Source: Shimia sp047124445 (GTDB taxonomy: Bacteria; Pseudomonadota; Alphaproteobacteria; Rhodobacterales; Rhodobacteraceae). Taken from it: a DNA stretch of 64,000 nt. The notes under the pieces are model-generated. The model was not told the origin of the DNA, ran no database searches, and worked only from the letters and a program-made list of their open reading frames with translations. Both the position numbers and the translations under genes were made by a program. Shown one piece after another: positions 51,652 through 60,449 of the stretch. How positions within the stretch are numbered: position 1 is the first letter of the stretch; every line of letters starts with the position of its first letter. Location: assembly GCF_047124445.1 (NCBI RefSeq), contig NZ_CP138921.1, positions 3,906,001 through 3,970,000 on the forward strand, read 5' to 3'.

Positions 51652-52671
51652 ATGAAGATTTATTATCGTCCCATCGCGCAAACCGATGCTGCACGTCCAG
51701 GCAACGCTCTGACGTTAGCGGGCGGGTGGTGTTGGTTCACGCATGTAGAGGTGCTGCGCCGAGGTGAGGCTCCTAAGGTGGTGTCTACGCAGGATGTGCC
51801 TAAGGATGTGCTGGCGCGGATGAGCGCACGACGCGCATCGATTTGTGGGCTGGATATGAGCAGTCCTCACCTGATGGGCATTTTGAATGTCACGCCGGAC
51901 AGCTTTTCGGATGGCGGGCAGTTTGCCGGTGTTGCTGCTGCCACGCGGCAAGCAGAGGCCATGTATGCGGCCGGCGCCAGCTTGATTGACATCGGTGGCG
52001 AAAGCACGCGGCCGGGCGCGGATTTTGTGCCGGTTGAAGAAGAAATCACCCGCACCGCACCGCCCATTCGAGCTATTTCCGGCAAGTTGGACGTACCGAT
52101 CAGCATTGACACGCGCAAGTCCGAGGTCGCGCGTCAGGCGTTGTCGGCGGGCGCGTCTCTGGTGAATGACGTGTCTGGGTTTACCTATGATCCTCAGTTG
52201 GCAGGTTTTGCTAGAGAGACAAGTGTCCCAGTTTGCGTGATGCATGCGCAAGGTGATCCGGCGACGATGCAGCAAAACCCAACCTATGATGATGTTTTAC
52301 TTGATGTTTATGACTTCCTTGAAACACAAGTTGAGCGTCTGACAACTCTGGGCATCGCGCGTAACCAGATCGTCGTGGACCCTGGCATAGGCTTTGGCAA
52401 AACCCTTGCGCATAACCTTGCTTTACTGGCGCGGCTGAGCCTGTTTCATGGCTTGGGTTGTCCTATTCTGTTGGGTGCCTCGCGGAAGAAGTTTATCGGC
52501 ACCATCGGCAAGGCTTCGCTTGCACAAGAGCGGATGGCAGGCTCTGTGGCGGTTGCGCTTGAAGGCGTGGCGCAAGGCGCGCAAATTGTGCGCGTACATG
52601 ACGTGGCAGAGACCCGTCAGGCTTTGAATCTGTGGCAGGCAGTGACGACAGGAGACTACAATGGCGCGTAA
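51652..52671 (+). CDS. folP: Dihydropteroate synthase
   Basis: 339 residues. The TIM-barrel starts near residue 75 with MGILNVTPDSFSDGG, followed by IDIGGESTRPGA, SIDTRKSEVA and LLGASRKKFIG, all hallmark loops. It condenses hydroxymethyl-dihydropterin diphosphate with p-aminobenzoate and is the sulfonamide target. The N-terminal 70 residues are an extension common in the group. Its stop lies 11 nt inside glmM, so the two genes are coupled. Confidence 0.96.
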   Translation: MKIYYRPIAQTDAARPGNALTLAGGWCWFTHVEVLRRGEAPKVVSTQDVPKDVLARMSARRASICGLDMSSPHLMGILNVTPDSFSDGGQFAGVAAATRQAEAMYAAGASLIDIGGESTRPGADFVPVEEEITRTAPPIRAISGKLDVPISIDTRKSEVARQALSAGASLVNDVSGFTYDPQLAGFARETSVPVCVMHAQGDPATMQQNPTYDDVLLDVYDFLETQVERLTTLGIARNQIVVDPGIGFGKTLAHNLALLARLSLFHGLGCPILLGASRKKFIGTIGKASLAQERMAGSVAVALEGVAQGAQIVRVHDVAETRQALNLWQAVTTGDYNGA

Positions 52672-54007
52672 ATTTTTCGGAACCGACGGGGTTCGCGGCA
52701 CGGCCAATATCTATCCAATGACTGCCGAAATGGCGCTGCGCATCGGCGCCGCCGTGGGGCGGTATTTTCGCAACGACGGCACCAATCAGCACCGTGTGGT
52801 GATTGGCAAGGATACGCGCCTGTCCGGCTATATGTTTGAAAATGCGCTGACCGCGGGTTTGACCTCCACGGGTATGAACGTATTCCTGCTTGGCCCGGTG
52901 CCGACCCCTGCGGTGGGGTTGCTGACAACTTCCATGCGGGCGGACCTTGGGGTGATGATTTCCGCCAGTCACAACCCTGCGGATGACAATGGCATCAAGT
53001 TTTTCGGGCCAGACGGGTTCAAGCTGTCCGACGAGGTCGAGTTGGAGCTGGAAAAGCTGATCGAGAGCGGCGTTGAGCCTGCTCAGGCGCAGAACATTGG
53101 CCGCGCGCAGCGGATTGATGACGGGCGCTTCCGTTATATTGAGCGTGTGAAAAGCTCGCTGCCGCGGGATCTTCCACTGCGAGGCGTGAAGGTTGTGATT
53201 GATTGCGCGAACGGAGCGGCTTATCGCGCCGCACCCGAGGCGCTTTGGGAGCTAGGTGCCGAAGTGATTACCGTGGGTGTTGTGCCAAACGGGTACAACA
53301 TCAACGAAAACTGCGGGTCTACCAACACACGAACGGCGCAAGAAACTGTGGTCGCGCATGGGGCGGATGTGGGCATCTGCCTGGACGGCGACGCCGACCG
53401 TGTGATGATTATCGACGAAAAAGGCAGAGTTGCCGATGGCGATCAGATCATGGGGCTGCTGGCCAGTCAGTGGGCGGCGCAGGGCCGCTTGAAAGGTGGC
53501 GCGCTGGTTGCCACTGTGATGTCCAACTTGGGGCTTGAGCGGTTTCTAGAAAACAAAGGCCTGCGGCTGGAGCGCACTGCGGTTGGCGACCGATATGTCG
53601 TGGAAGCCATGCGCAAAGGCGGCTTCAACTTGGGGGGGGAGCAGTCCGGTCACATCGTGATGACCGACTATGCCACTACGGGTGACGGCCTGATGGCTGG
53701 CCTGCAGTTCCTCGCGGCCATGGTGGAAACCGGTAAGAAGGCCTCTGAGTTGGCGCAGGTGTTTGAGACCGTGCCACAGATGCTGAAAAACGTGCGCTAT
53801 GGCGCGGGGCAGACACCGTTGGACACGGCGTCGGTCAAAGCCGCAATTGCAGATGCAGAAGCGGCCTTGGTTGGGCAGGGGCGTTTGCTAATCCGTAAGT
53901 CCGGCACCGAACCGTTGGTGCGGGTCATGGCGGAATGTGAGGACGCGCAGCTGTTGGAGCGCACCGTTGATAGCGTTGTGGATGCGGTGCAGGCCGCCGT
54001 GGCCTGA
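52661..54007 (+). CDS. glmM: Phosphoglucosamine mutase
   Basis: 448 residues. It isomerises glucosamine-6-phosphate to glucosamine-1-phosphate for UDP-GlcNAc and cell-wall synthesis. The phosphoserine loop is ISASHNPADDNGIKFFG, the metal-binding loop is DGDADR, and the substrate loop is GGEQSGHIV; the phosphate-binding RKSGTEPLVRVM is at the C-terminus. The ATG lies 11 nt upstream of the folP stop. Convergent with the EamA gene, 4 nt between stops. Confidence 0.97.
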   Translation: MARKFFGTDGVRGTANIYPMTAEMALRIGAAVGRYFRNDGTNQHRVVIGKDTRLSGYMFENALTAGLTSTGMNVFLLGPVPTPAVGLLTTSMRADLGVMISASHNPADDNGIKFFGPDGFKLSDEVELELEKLIESGVEPAQAQNIGRAQRIDDGRFRYIERVKSSLPRDLPLRGVKVVIDCANGAAYRAAPEALWELGAEVITVGVVPNGYNINENCGSTNTRTAQETVVAHGADVGICLDGDADRVMIIDEKGRVADGDQIMGLLASQWAAQGRLKGGALVATVMSNLGLERFLENKGLRLERTAVGDRYVVEAMRKGGFNLGGEQSGHIVMTDYATTGDGLMAGLQFLAAMVETGKKASELAQVFETVPQMLKNVRYGAGQTPLDTASVKAAIADAEAALVGQGRLLIRKSGTEPLVRVMAECEDAQLLERTVDSVVDAVQAAVA

Positions 54008-54011
54008 ACCT

Positions 54012-54932
54012 TTAGGTGGCTTTCGAGCCAAACAGGCGCTGCAAGGCGCCAAGTTGGCTCAAAGCGACGCCAGATAGAATTAGCAACGTTGCCCAAATCA
54101 TGGAGCCAGGCAATGGCTCGCCCATGAGCGTTACGCCAAAGACTACGGACCACAGCGGTACTTGGTAGTTTGTCAGGCTCATAAACACTGGACCCGCGCT
54201 GCGGATTACCACGATGCGCAACAGGTTGGCGCCCGCTGTAGGGACCAAGCCGAGCAGGGCAACAAGGGCCAGACCTTCTAATGGTGGCATTGGCGGCAGG
54301 CCGTGTTGCACAAAGGCGATCGGGATCACAACAAAGCTGCCAAAGATCAGTGTGGCGGCGGAGAGGCCGACAGGATCAAGCGGCGGCAGTTTGCGCAACA
54401 CAATGGACGACACGCCGTAGCAGCACGCGGCAGCGAGACAGGCGATCCGCCCATAGCCTTCTAACGGGCTCCCGGTAGAGGCGAAGGCTGCGGGGCCTAT
54501 CAGGACCACAACGCCGGAAAACCCGATGAGAAAGCCCAGCGTGCGGCGCAGGGTCATGCGCTCGCCGGGCACAAAGAAGTGGGCCAATGGCAGAACAAAG
54601 AGCGCCACAGCGGCCATGGAGACGCCAGTGAACGCCGAGGTCACGTATTGTTGGGCCCAGGCCAGGAACATAAACGGCACAGCGGCGCTGAAGATCGAGA
54701 CAAAGGCCAGTCGCGGCCAATCGGTGGCTTCTGTTGTGAACATACGGCCGCCACGCAGTTGCCAGACCGCAATTGTAATGACGGCGGCAAAGCCAATGCG
54801 CCCAGCGGCAACCCAAAAAGGCGGCATATGACCCAGCGCTAACTTCTGCACCATAAAGGTGCCGCCCCAGATCAGCCCAAGCAGAGCGACCATAAGCCAG
54901 CTTTTGAGGGTGATGTCCGGTGCGGAGGTCAT
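54012..54932 (-). CDS. EamA/DMT-family transporter
   Basis: 306 residues, ten membrane helices in two EamA repeats (LLGLIWGGTFMVQKLALG at the start; SLTNYQVPLWSVVFGVTLMGEPL in the second repeat). It probably exports a metabolite or amino acid; substrate unknown. The ATG at 54932 overlaps the stop of the 117-residue membrane protein gene by 4 nt, so they form a coupled pair. It is not closely similar to the EamA protein at 27014. Confidence 0.85.
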   Translation of the reverse strand: MTSAPDITLKSWLMVALLGLIWGGTFMVQKLALGHMPPFWVAAGRIGFAAVITIAVWQLRGGRMFTTEATDWPRLAFVSIFSAAVPFMFLAWAQQYVTSAFTGVSMAAVALFVLPLAHFFVPGERMTLRRTLGFLIGFSGVVVLIGPAAFASTGSPLEGYGRIACLAAACCYGVSSIVLRKLPPLDPVGLSAATLIFGSFVVIPIAFVQHGLPPMPPLEGLALVALLGLVPTAGANLLRIVVIRSAGPVFMSLTNYQVPLWSVVFGVTLMGEPLPGSMIWATLLILSGVALSQLGALQRLFGSKAT

Positions 54933-55282
54933 GCGCCGCTCATAAAGAGAGACCGCGCCAAGGCCGCAAAGAGGGCGGCGTGACCAAAAGTGACCAGAAC
55001 GCCGGCGATCTTCCACCCCAGAGGCGTTGGCACGCCAGGTTGAGAGCGGGTCACGGCGCGAGTCAAAACCAGTTGATACAACACCAGCAGTGCGGCCAAT
55101 GTGCCCGGAATCGCCTCACTTATGGGCAAGACCAACAGCAGCGCCATAACAGGCTGGTGGAACAGAGCGGTCCCGTAGTTGCCCACCCAAAAGGTTTCGC
55201 CGGTTGGACGGTCTCCGCGCAAGACGGCGCGCAGCCAGTTGGGCGTAAACAGGGTCACACTGTTGTTTGTTTCGTCGGCCAT
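54929..55282 (-). CDS. Small membrane protein, 117 residues
   Basis: Not recognised. A polar N-terminus (MADETNNSVTLFTPNWLRAVLRGD) precedes about three membrane helices (about 42-60, 62-76 and 88-110) with connecting charged loops (VTRSQPGVPT). AAAGGACC lies before the ATG. It is translationally coupled to the EamA transporter behind it (4-nt overlap), so a role as a partner of that transporter is possible. Confidence 0.68.
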   Translation of the reverse strand: MADETNNSVTLFTPNWLRAVLRGDRPTGETFWVGNYGTALFHQPVMALLLVLPISEAIPGTLAALLVLYQLVLTRAVTRSQPGVPTPLGWKIAGVLVTFGHAALFAALARSLFMSGA

Positions 55283-55333
55283 TCATGGTCCTTTCTCGTT
55301 ACGAACGGACCATGCTGTGAGAGGCTGGAAAGG

Positions 55334-56149
55334 TCAATCGGATCGCTTCTTGACCGGTTTAGGCTTCTTGACGTCCTTGGTCTGTGCACTGGCCGCATTC
55401 GTGGCGTTGGCGTGTTTCTTTGCATTAGGACGTTTCATGCGATGCAGTTTCCACTGGGCGCCAGGACCACAGGCCACTATTTGCCAATTGCTTGTGCGTG
55501 AAAATTGTTGCACGGCGCGAAAAACCCCATGGTGTTCATGAGCCGGATCCGGTTGCCAGTCATCGCCAAATATGACGCCTTGCGGTTTCATTTGCTTGGC
55601 GATGTGACGCAGCTCGTTGAGCGTGTTCTCAAAAGAGTGGCTTGCATCAAGGTAGGCCCAGTCCAACTTCTCCTCGATCTGATCTTCGCAAAGTGGATAG
55701 TATCCTTCGACCACAACAACTTCGGCGTCCGAGGCCGATCGAACCCGATTTACCGCCTCGTCCCGTGCGTCAGCGGTTTTGAGCGCGCCAAAGTTGGTGT
55801 ACGCGTCTCCCCAGTCAAACGTCTCCCCAGCGCAGGTCCAAGGATCAATCAGATAATATTTTTTTGGCTTCAGGCGCTTGGCAATTGCTTCGGAAAAATG
55901 TCCCCGAAAAACGCCGATCTCGGCACCGATTCCGCCGGTCGGGATGCCCCATAGAATGTAGCTCCTGGCGGCGAGACGTTTACGTTCACTTTCGGGGAAC
56001 GGGCAGATTTCTGTAAAGTGGCGCACTTTGGCGCGGGCAGTGAGCTGTTCCGGCGACGCAGGGGCAAAATCCCCGGTGTTCGGCACGTTTGCCGGTGTCG
56101 GGTCAGAAGTTAGGCTGCGTTTCGCGGCCTTGCGAAGGTAACGTAGCAT
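55334..56149 (-). CDS. Class I SAM-dependent methyltransferase (Methyltransf_24-like)
   Basis: 271 residues. The nucleotide-binding strand GIGAEIGVFRGHFSEAIAKRL (about 73-93) is followed by YYLIDPWT and later DWAYLDASHSFENTLNEL and VIFGDDW, the pattern of Methyltransf_24-type enzymes often found near glycan or small-molecule modification. The last 35 residues are Lys/Ala-rich and probably disordered. The start ATG opens MLRYLRKAAKR. No neighbour suggests the substrate. Confidence 0.78.
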   Translation of the reverse strand: MLRYLRKAAKRSLTSDPTPANVPNTGDFAPASPEQLTARAKVRHFTEICPFPESERKRLAARSYILWGIPTGGIGAEIGVFRGHFSEAIAKRLKPKKYYLIDPWTCAGETFDWGDAYTNFGALKTADARDEAVNRVRSASDAEVVVVEGYYPLCEDQIEEKLDWAYLDASHSFENTLNELRHIAKQMKPQGVIFGDDWQPDPAHEHHGVFRAVQQFSRTSNWQIVACGPGAQWKLHRMKRPNAKKHANATNAASAQTKDVKKPKPVKKRSD

Positions 56150-56307
56150 TTTTGCTTTCTAGTCTAAATATACAGCAGCAGTGTTGCCGCATATTGCGAC
56201 CATGTAAACCTAGAGTGATAGCGGGGCTGACGGGGCTATGGGGTTCAAGGTGCATTGGGGCGCTGAAGGCGGCTCAAGACGTCTCTCGTTGTAGTGCCCC
56301 CCACCCC

Positions 56308-56336
56308 AAAAAAAAGGCACCCGCTGCGCGGATGCC
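56308..56336 (-). terminator. Rho-independent terminator of ilvC
   Basis: On the minus strand GGCATCCGC pairs with GCGGGTGCC (one G-T pair) around a 3-nt loop, followed by eight T. It begins 25 nt past the ilvC stop. Confidence 0.92.
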
Positions 56337-56361
56337 TCTGTTTGTCAGTGCGACGCAAAGA

Positions 56362-57384
56362 TTAGTTCTTTGCTTTGTCGACCATTTTGCCTGCGGAGAT
56401 CCATGGCATCATGCCGCGCAGCTTCTCGCCGGTGGCTTCGATCTGGTGCTCGTCGTTTGCGCGACGGGACGCTTTCAGAGTTGGCTGGCCAACCTGGTTT
56501 TCCAGCATGAAGTCACGCACAAATTTGCCTTGCTGAATGTCGTCCAGAACCGCTTTCATGCGTGCTTTGGTTTCTTCGTAAGGCAGGATGCGTGGGCCGG
56601 TGACGTATTGGCCGTATTCTGCGGTGTTGGAGATGGAGTAGTCCATGTTTGCAATGCCGCCTTCGTAGATCAGGTCCACGATCAGCTTCACTTCGTGCAG
56701 ACACTCAAAGTACGCCATTTCAGGGGCATAGCCGGCTTCGACCAGGGTTTCGAAACCACAACGGATCAGCTCTACCAGACCGCCACAGAGAACAGCTTGC
56801 TCGCCGAACAGGTCGGTTTCGCACTCTTCGCGGAAGTTGGTTTCGATGATGCCGGAGCGGCCGCCACCGATGGCGGAGCAGTAGGACAGGCCGATTTCCA
56901 GCGCTTTGCCGGTGGCGTCGGTGTCAACAGCTACGAGGCAAGGCACGCCGCCGCCTTTGGTGTATTCGCCGCGCACGGTGTGGCCTGGGCCTTTTGGCGC
57001 CATCATGATCACGTCAACGCCTTCTTTCGGCTCGATCAGGCCGAAGTGTACGTTCAGGCCGTGGGCAAACGCGATGGCGGCGCCTGGCTTGATGTTGTCG
57101 TGGACGTATTTCTTGTAGGTTTCTGCCTGCAGTTCGTCGGGCATGGTGAACATGATCACGTCGCACCACGCAGCTGCTTCGGCGATGCCCATAACTTTCA
57201 GGCCTTCGCCTTCAGCTTTCTTTGCGGAAGGGGAGCCTTCGCGCAAAGCAACCACAACGTTTTTTGCGCCGGAGTCGCGCAGGTTCAGCGCGTGGGCGTG
57301 ACCTTGGGAGCCGTAGCCCAGGATGGCAACGTTCAGGTCTTTGATCAGGTTAATGTCGCAATCGCGATCGTAATAAACGCGCAT
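56362..57384 (-). CDS. ilvC: Ketol-acid reductoisomerase (NADP+), class I
   Basis: 340 residues, the short class I form. The NADPH-binding loop is AILGYGSQGHAHALNLRDSG (19-38), and the magnesium-binding region includes DLFGEQAVLCGG and later EVKLIVDLIYEGG. It performs the second step of valine and isoleucine synthesis. AAAGGAG lies 5 nt before the ATG at 57384. It is divergent from two Lrp genes (131 nt gap), which makes amino-acid-dependent control likely. A strong terminator follows. Confidence 0.97.
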   Translation of the reverse strand: MRVYYDRDCDINLIKDLNVAILGYGSQGHAHALNLRDSGAKNVVVALREGSPSAKKAEGEGLKVMGIAEAAAWCDVIMFTMPDELQAETYKKYVHDNIKPGAAIAFAHGLNVHFGLIEPKEGVDVIMMAPKGPGHTVRGEYTKGGGVPCLVAVDTDATGKALEIGLSYCSAIGGGRSGIIETNFREECETDLFGEQAVLCGGLVELIRCGFETLVEAGYAPEMAYFECLHEVKLIVDLIYEGGIANMDYSISNTAEYGQYVTGPRILPYEETKARMKAVLDDIQQGKFVRDFMLENQVGQPTLKASRRANDEHQIEATGEKLRGMMPWISAGKMVDKAKN

Positions 57385-57456
57385 GATGGGCGCTCCTTTA
57401 ACTGGTTTCTGGAGGCAGAATACGTTTTTTGAAGTGAGGGACGACCACATTTGGCT

Positions 57457-57472
57457 AGTAGTTCGCACTACT
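57457..57472. promoter_or_regulatory. Candidate operator between ilvC and the lrp pair
   Basis: AGTAGT-TCGC-ACTACT is a perfect dyad with 6-bp arms, located 73 nt upstream of ilvC and 44 nt upstream of the first lrp gene. Its position in the divergent intergenic region suggests a binding site for one of the two Lrp proteins. This is inference only. Confidence 0.4.
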
Positions 57473-57515
57473 TTACGAGTATTCATTCGCAAAGAGGTAA
57501 TTTTCCGGATTATTC

Positions 57516-57971
57516 ATGCTTGATGATCTTGATCGCCGCATTTTGCGCTATATGCAGGCAGACCCGACTCAATCCGTGCCTGATTTGGCGGATCGCTTGT
57601 CTTTGACAACCTCTCGCCTGACGCGGCGGGTTGAGAAGTTGAAGGAGGCTGGCGTGCTGCGGGGGCAGCGGGCGGTTATTGACTGGCAAGCCTTGGGATA
57701 CGCGGTGGAAGTTTCGCTGCGGGTGACCTTGGATAAGACCCAATCGCGGGCGTTTGATGAGTTTATTGAAGCGGCGCGGGACATTCCTGAAGTCACGGAA
57801 ATTCAAACGTTTCTGGGGCGTGTTGATGTGCGGCTGTCGGTGATTGCCAAAGACATGGGGCATTATCAGGAGGTGTATCGCAGCCGTATTCTGACCTTGC
57901 CGCATATCACGGACATTGAATCGCTCATGCATGTAGCTCGGATTAAATCTGATGAAAGCCTGCCGATATGA
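57516..57971 (+). CDS. Lrp/AsnC family regulator (first of a pair)
   Basis: 151 residues. A winged helix-turn-helix (MLDDLDRRILRYMQADPTQ ... TTSRLTRRVEKLKEAGVL, 1-49) is followed by an AsnC ligand domain (about 65-150). It probably senses an amino acid and controls ilvC or its own operon. Its stop overlaps the start of the second lrp gene by 4 nt, so the two proteins are made together and could form mixed oligomers. Confidence 0.9.
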   Translation: MLDDLDRRILRYMQADPTQSVPDLADRLSLTTSRLTRRVEKLKEAGVLRGQRAVIDWQALGYAVEVSLRVTLDKTQSRAFDEFIEAARDIPEVTEIQTFLGRVDVRLSVIAKDMGHYQEVYRSRILTLPHITDIESLMHVARIKSDESLPI

Positions 57972-58423
57972 TTGAATTGGACGAGATTGATCGCAGCCTT
58001 CTCAAGGCGTTAGCAGAAGACGCGACGCAGAACGCGGGCGCGTTGGGACGGCGGTTTGGACTGTCGCAGCCGGCGACCTGGCGGCGGATCAAGCGGTTGC
58101 AGGACAGCGGGGCGATTGCGGGGCGGAAGCTGGATCTGGATTATGAGAAGCTTGGGTTTGGCGTGACGGTGTTTTTGGGGGTCAAGCTGGCCACCAAGGG
58201 TCGGGTGAGTCTTGAGGACTTTGAGCGCGCGGTTTCAGCCATTCCGGAGGTGCAAACCGTGGAGCACGTGCTGGGATTGTATGATTACCGGCTGCGTGTC
58301 ACTGCGCGCGATATATCTGATTTTGAACGGGTTTTGCGGCGTCGAGTGATGACACTGCCGGGCGTGGGCAATGTGGAGGCCAATGTTTTGCTGAGCGAAG
58401 AACGGCGGCCGGGACCGCTGTAA
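57968..58423 (+). CDS. Lrp/AsnC family regulator (second of a pair)
   Basis: 151 residues with the same two-domain layout (HTH about 1-52, SQPATWRRIKRLQDSGAI; ligand domain about 65-151), only moderately similar to its neighbour, so this is an old pair rather than a recent duplication. The start ATG overlaps the stop of the first lrp gene. It lies 99 nt before a class V aminotransferase that could be a target. Confidence 0.9.
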   Translation: MIELDEIDRSLLKALAEDATQNAGALGRRFGLSQPATWRRIKRLQDSGAIAGRKLDLDYEKLGFGVTVFLGVKLATKGRVSLEDFERAVSAIPEVQTVEHVLGLYDYRLRVTARDISDFERVLRRRVMTLPGVGNVEANVLLSEERRPGPL

Positions 58424-58522
58424 GCGCTTGATGGAAATGACGAAGGGTCTTGAAGGCTTTGGGTGATTGGTGGACGCGCCACTTTGCGGTAGACCATAGG
58501 TAACATGATAAGGAGTTTCCCG

Positions 58523-59641
58523 ATGGTGCATGATGTTGATCCCGGTGGGTTGAGCGAGTTTTCCGTGGTGTTCACGGATCGGTCTTTGAACCATATGTCT
58601 AAAGCTTTTCAGCAGGTTATGCGGGATATCTCCGACTTGTTGAAGGAGGTCTATAACGCAGACGCGGTGGCCTTGGTGCCGGGCGGCGGAACCTATGGCA
58701 TGGAAGCGGTTGCGCGGCAGTTTGCTGCGGGGCAGAAAACGCTGGTGGTGCGCAATGGGTGGTTCTCTTACCGCTGGAGCCAGATTTTTGAAGCTGGCGG
58801 TTTTGCGGCGGAAAGCACGGTGATGAAGGCGCGGCAGACTGGGAATGATGTCACTGCGCCGTTTGCGCCCGCGCCGATTGCGGACGTTGTGGCGGAAATT
58901 CACAAGCAAAAACCGCAGGTTGTCTTTGCACCGCATGTGGAAACCAGCGCCGGTGTGATCCTGCCGGATGACTATATCAAGGCCATGGCTGACGCCGCAC
59001 ATGAGGTTGGCGCGCTGATGGTTCTCGACTGCATCGCGTCTGGTTGTGTTTGGATCGACATGAAGGCGCTAGGCGTGGATGTGTTGTGCTCTGCGCCGCA
59101 GAAAGGTTGGAGCGCGTCGCCGTCAGCTGGGCTGGTGATGATGTCAGATAAAGCTTTGACGCGGTTGGAAAATATCCAGTCTGACAGCTTTGCGCTCGAC
59201 CTGAAAAAGTGGCGAGACATCATGGTGGCTTATGAGAATGGCGGCCATGCCTATCACGCGACCATGCCAACAGATGCGCTGCGGGCGTTCCGTGATACGA
59301 TGCTGGAGACCAAAGAATACGGGTTTGAGAAGTTGCGTGAGGCGCAGTGGGCCCTGGGTGACGGTGTGCGTAACATGCTGAAAGACAAGGGCATTCAGTC
59401 GGTTGCGGCGGATGGCTTTGGCGCGCCGGGCGTGGTGGTGAGCTACACCAGCGACCCTGGCGTTCAGAACGGCAGTAAGTTTGCCGCAGAGGGCATGCAG
59501 ATTGCCGCCGGCGTGCCGCTGGCTTGCGATGAGCCTGAAGGCTTCATGACCTTCCGGCTTGGGCTGTTCGGATTGGACAAATTGTACGATGTTGACGCGA
59601 CAATAAATCGTTTACGAAATGTGCTTGATACGGTGCTTTAG
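58523..59641 (+). CDS. Class V aminotransferase (alanine--glyoxylate type)
   Basis: 372 residues, fold-type I PLP enzyme. VPGGGTYGMEAVARQF (about 52-67) is the PLP phosphate region, VLDCIASGCVW carries the cofactor aspartate, and the PLP lysine lies in APQKGWSASPSAG. AAGGAG lies 7 nt before the ATG at 58523; an upstream ATG is poorer. It may be co-regulated with the Lrp pair in front of it. The substrate is not evident. Different from the aminotransferase at 365. Confidence 0.83.
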   Translation: MVHDVDPGGLSEFSVVFTDRSLNHMSKAFQQVMRDISDLLKEVYNADAVALVPGGGTYGMEAVARQFAAGQKTLVVRNGWFSYRWSQIFEAGGFAAESTVMKARQTGNDVTAPFAPAPIADVVAEIHKQKPQVVFAPHVETSAGVILPDDYIKAMADAAHEVGALMVLDCIASGCVWIDMKALGVDVLCSAPQKGWSASPSAGLVMMSDKALTRLENIQSDSFALDLKKWRDIMVAYENGGHAYHATMPTDALRAFRDTMLETKEYGFEKLREAQWALGDGVRNMLKDKGIQSVAADGFGAPGVVVSYTSDPGVQNGSKFAAEGMQIAAGVPLACDEPEGFMTFRLGLFGLDKLYDVDATINRLRNVLDTVL

Positions 59642-59676
59642 CACGTCGGTATCGCGTCGGTATTACGACTGTTTTG

Positions 59677-59708
59677 CGGAGGTGGCGTTTTTGGCGCTGC
59701 CTCCGTTT
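59677..59708 (+). terminator. Terminator behind the aminotransferase
   Basis: CGGAGG (59677-59682) pairs with CCTCCG (59700-59705), extended by wobble pairs, followed by TTTCATTTT. It lies between the aminotransferase and the convergent M50 peptidase gene. Confidence 0.45.
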
Positions 59709-59747
59709 CATTTTGGTGGTTGCTTTGCAGAAATAGCCGTGCGCGGG

Positions 59748-60446
59748 TCAACGTGTTGTCTTCTGGCGCAGGGTGATATTGCTGTTTTGTGGCAATCCAT
59801 AACGCAGAGTTAAGGCGATCACCCCCAGGCTGATTACCAACCAGAGGCCGCCCCAGAACAGTGTTGAGCCGCCAACTTGTTCCGCCAGAATGCGCGCGTC
59901 AGAGCGCAGGTGGGCGCGGCGGATGGTGTCGTCAAAAATGTCCAGAGGAGCGTAGATGATGCTGCTGATCCCGATGGTGCGCAGGATCATGTCGTTGATG
60001 TCCAAGCTGAGGTAGCGACTAGCCAGTAGCATGGCCACGCCGGTGGCAAGTGTGAAGCCAAGTGCAAAGAGATCGCGCACATAGAAAGCCGCCACCAGTA
60101 AGGTGATGCCGCCAAATACCGCGAGGATGGCCCGGTCCCAGTGGGTGCGCAGTGCCAGAACAAAGAGCGCGGCGCCGATCAGGAGTGAGCCGAGGTATCC
60201 GGCGGAGGTGATCCAGAACGGGCTGCCGCCGCGCGCGGTGACCAAACCGCCTTCGTTGGGGCTTACTGACAGGCTGAGGACTTCGCCGCCGGTGAGTATT
60301 GCGGCAACTGCATGCGAGAGCTCATGTAGGAACACCGTGAGAATGCGCAGCGGCAACAACACATCGGTTTTCCACAAGAGCGTGATCAGCAGCGTCAAAG
60401 CCAGAAGCTGCCAATGATTGCTAACGAAGGTACTGAGCGACCGCAT
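59748..60446 (-). CDS. M50-family membrane metallopeptidase-like protein
   Basis: 232 residues with about five or six membrane helices. The zinc motif HELSH lies in the second hydrophobic segment (H41, E42, H45), preceded by LRILTVF. This is the M50B-like family seen in many bacteria; intramembrane cleavage is inferred, and the second metal-binding aspartate is not certain. It begins 3 nt behind the UbiH-type gene, so the two are one operon. Confidence 0.82.
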   Translation of the reverse strand: MRSLSTFVSNHWQLLALTLLITLLWKTDVLLPLRILTVFLHELSHAVAAILTGGEVLSLSVSPNEGGLVTARGGSPFWITSAGYLGSLLIGAALFVLALRTHWDRAILAVFGGITLLVAAFYVRDLFALGFTLATGVAMLLASRYLSLDINDMILRTIGISSIIYAPLDIFDDTIRRAHLRSDARILAEQVGGSTLFWGGLWLVISLGVIALTLRYGLPQNSNITLRQKTTR

Positions 60447-60449
60447 CGG

